A DNA stretch of 64,000 nt, taken from positions 17,499,501 to 17,563,500 of the forward strand of contig NC_088308.1 in NCBI RefSeq assembly GCF_910592395.1, given 5' to 3'. Source of the DNA: Lineus longissimus (Eukaryota > Nemertea > Pilidiophora > Heteronemertea > Lineidae). The position numbers were made by a program, and so were the translations under genes. This document shows, one piece after another, positions 62,993 through 64,000 of this stretch (positions within the stretch are counted from its first letter, which is position 1; each line of letters starts with the position of its first letter). The notes under the pieces are model-generated. The model ran no database searches. It had not been told where the DNA came from and saw only the letters and a program-made list of their open reading frames with translations.

Positions 62993-63451
62993 ATGGCTGC
63001 CCAGCTAACATTTGACAGCGATGTGTTCCGTAGCTTCGCCTTCTACGCCACCATATGTGTGGTCAAGATGATGTTGATGAGTTTGTACACGGCGAGGTTC
63101 CGTATTGGAAAGAAGGTAGGATAGGGCACTATCGTCCACTTTCTATTCGAAGGCCTATGGCCAAGCGATGTACAATTGAATAATGCATAGTCGATAATAT
63201 TCCTCCGCAGCGACGTGCCTACCAATGATCGCTAAACTGGGGAGTTACTGCAGTTAGTATTTTTGCTGTGCATTTCTGAAATGTACACTACACTCTAAGT
63301 AATCATTAACAAAAAAATATATCAGTGATTAATTCCAAATTTTTTAACGGCGCTGTCAGGTGTTCGAGAACCCAGAGGACTGCAAGGGTCAGAAAAGGGA
63401 TGGAAGGCCAGTGCAGATTAGTAAGGATGAAGACGTGGAGAGGGTTAGAAG
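62993..63451 (+). CDS. MGST1: Microsomal glutathione S-transferase 1 (5' part)
   Basis: MGST1 is a MAPEG-family trimer of ER and outer mitochondrial membranes that conjugates glutathione to electrophiles and reduces lipid hydroperoxides. Two exons are in the window: 62993-63115 (41 codons, phase 0) and 63360-63451 (ends in phase 2, donor GTAAAC). The first encodes TM1 (DSDVFRSFAFYATICVVKMM, against the human EVFMAFASYATIILSKMM). The second encodes the cytosolic loop (VFENPEDCKG ... DEDVERVRR); human has VFANPEDC and VERVRRAHLND. ENPEDC contains the conserved Cys of the loop. The remaining ~85 residues, with TM2-4, must lie beyond 64000, and 63452-64000 is intron. Head-to-head with the TRP-like gene. 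Confidence 0.93.
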
Positions 63452-64000
63452 GTAAACTCCTCACTTAGGACTTTATATATATGTTTATTCGTACTACTTT
63501 CCGTTGTACAGATAACAAAAAATAAGGTGCAATAAGACAATACAGAGTTGGGTGCAAATACAAGTTTACGATAAGGCAAACAAAGTAAAAGGTAAGACTG
63601 AGAGTCGAACCCGAAAACCTCTCATTCTTGGAGATGATCCTGAATAAGTTACATTAGTATCTTGAACTATCACAATAAAACTAACACCAAAAACAATACT
63701 CCATCAAATCAACCTGTACACAAAAAGTTAATTATCATGTTTATTTCCTCTTTTGTGAGAATATGATTCCCTGCCTCCCGCATTTCAAGCAATTCCCTAA
63801 CTTGGATGGCAACCCTATTATGCCCCAATCCCCAAATTTCCCTATTGATGTCCCATCAATACGTGCCATCTGCCGTCGATCATCATCATTTTGAAATTCA
63901 TATACAAAATCATTTTAACTAATGCTATATATTTGGCCATGGTTATGAAGTTTTAATACTTCACCTTTGGGAGATGCAATCTTATAATCCTTATTAGATT

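Noticed and set aside
63595-63660. tRNA gene on the minus strand near the right end (GGGTTCGACTCTC)
   Set aside because: The B-box-like motif is present but I cannot form a cloverleaf with matching acceptor and D arms.

Overview
The window is animal nuclear DNA. Its genes are split into short exons with consensus GT-AG introns, carry AATAAA-type poly(A) signals and encode animal organelle and membrane proteins. Abundant short TIR transposons and tRNA-derived repeats fit a marine invertebrate (lophotrochozoan, lancelet or ambulacrarian), but I cannot name the species.

Two thirds of the window is genic. I rebuilt eight genes exon by exon from splice sites and reading phase. In order they are MCU (-, 3' end outside the window), an FTCDNL1-like formiminotransferase N-subdomain protein (+), DUS1L (-), CAMLG (+), TFAM (-), SLC25A16 (+), a TRP-like cation channel (-) and MGST1 (+, 3' end outside). 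Strands alternate without exception, giving four head-to-head pairs: MCU/FTCDNL1 365 bp between ATGs, TFAM/SLC25A16 317 bp, and DUS1L/CAMLG and TRP-like/MGST1 about 1.1-1.2 kb each. Several products act in mitochondria (MCU, TFAM, SLC25A16) or in organelle membranes (CAMLG, MGST1).

Introns and intergenic DNA hold many short DNA transposons whose target-site duplications (TSDs) can be read directly. Three different TIR elements each have a 9-bp TSD (Mutator-like). There is one TTAA element (piggyBac/Kolobok-like), a TA-flanked family with three copies around MCU, and two 93-bp TA-flanked hairpins. A 5'-truncated LINE reverse-transcriptase remnant, a foldback repeat and a broken C2H2 zinc-finger fragment lie at 34.5-37.9 kb.

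The most striking structure is 38.76-56.55 kb. It is a 17.6-kb head-to-tail array of 14 full and one partial copy of a ~1,222-bp unit, bounded by ~105-bp direct repeats outside the array. Units fall into two variants that alternate (dimer period ~2.45 kb), and a four-unit block is itself duplicated, so this is a higher-order repeat. Every unit carries a tRNA-derived, SINE-like sequence on the minus strand. I found no convincing protein gene in it.
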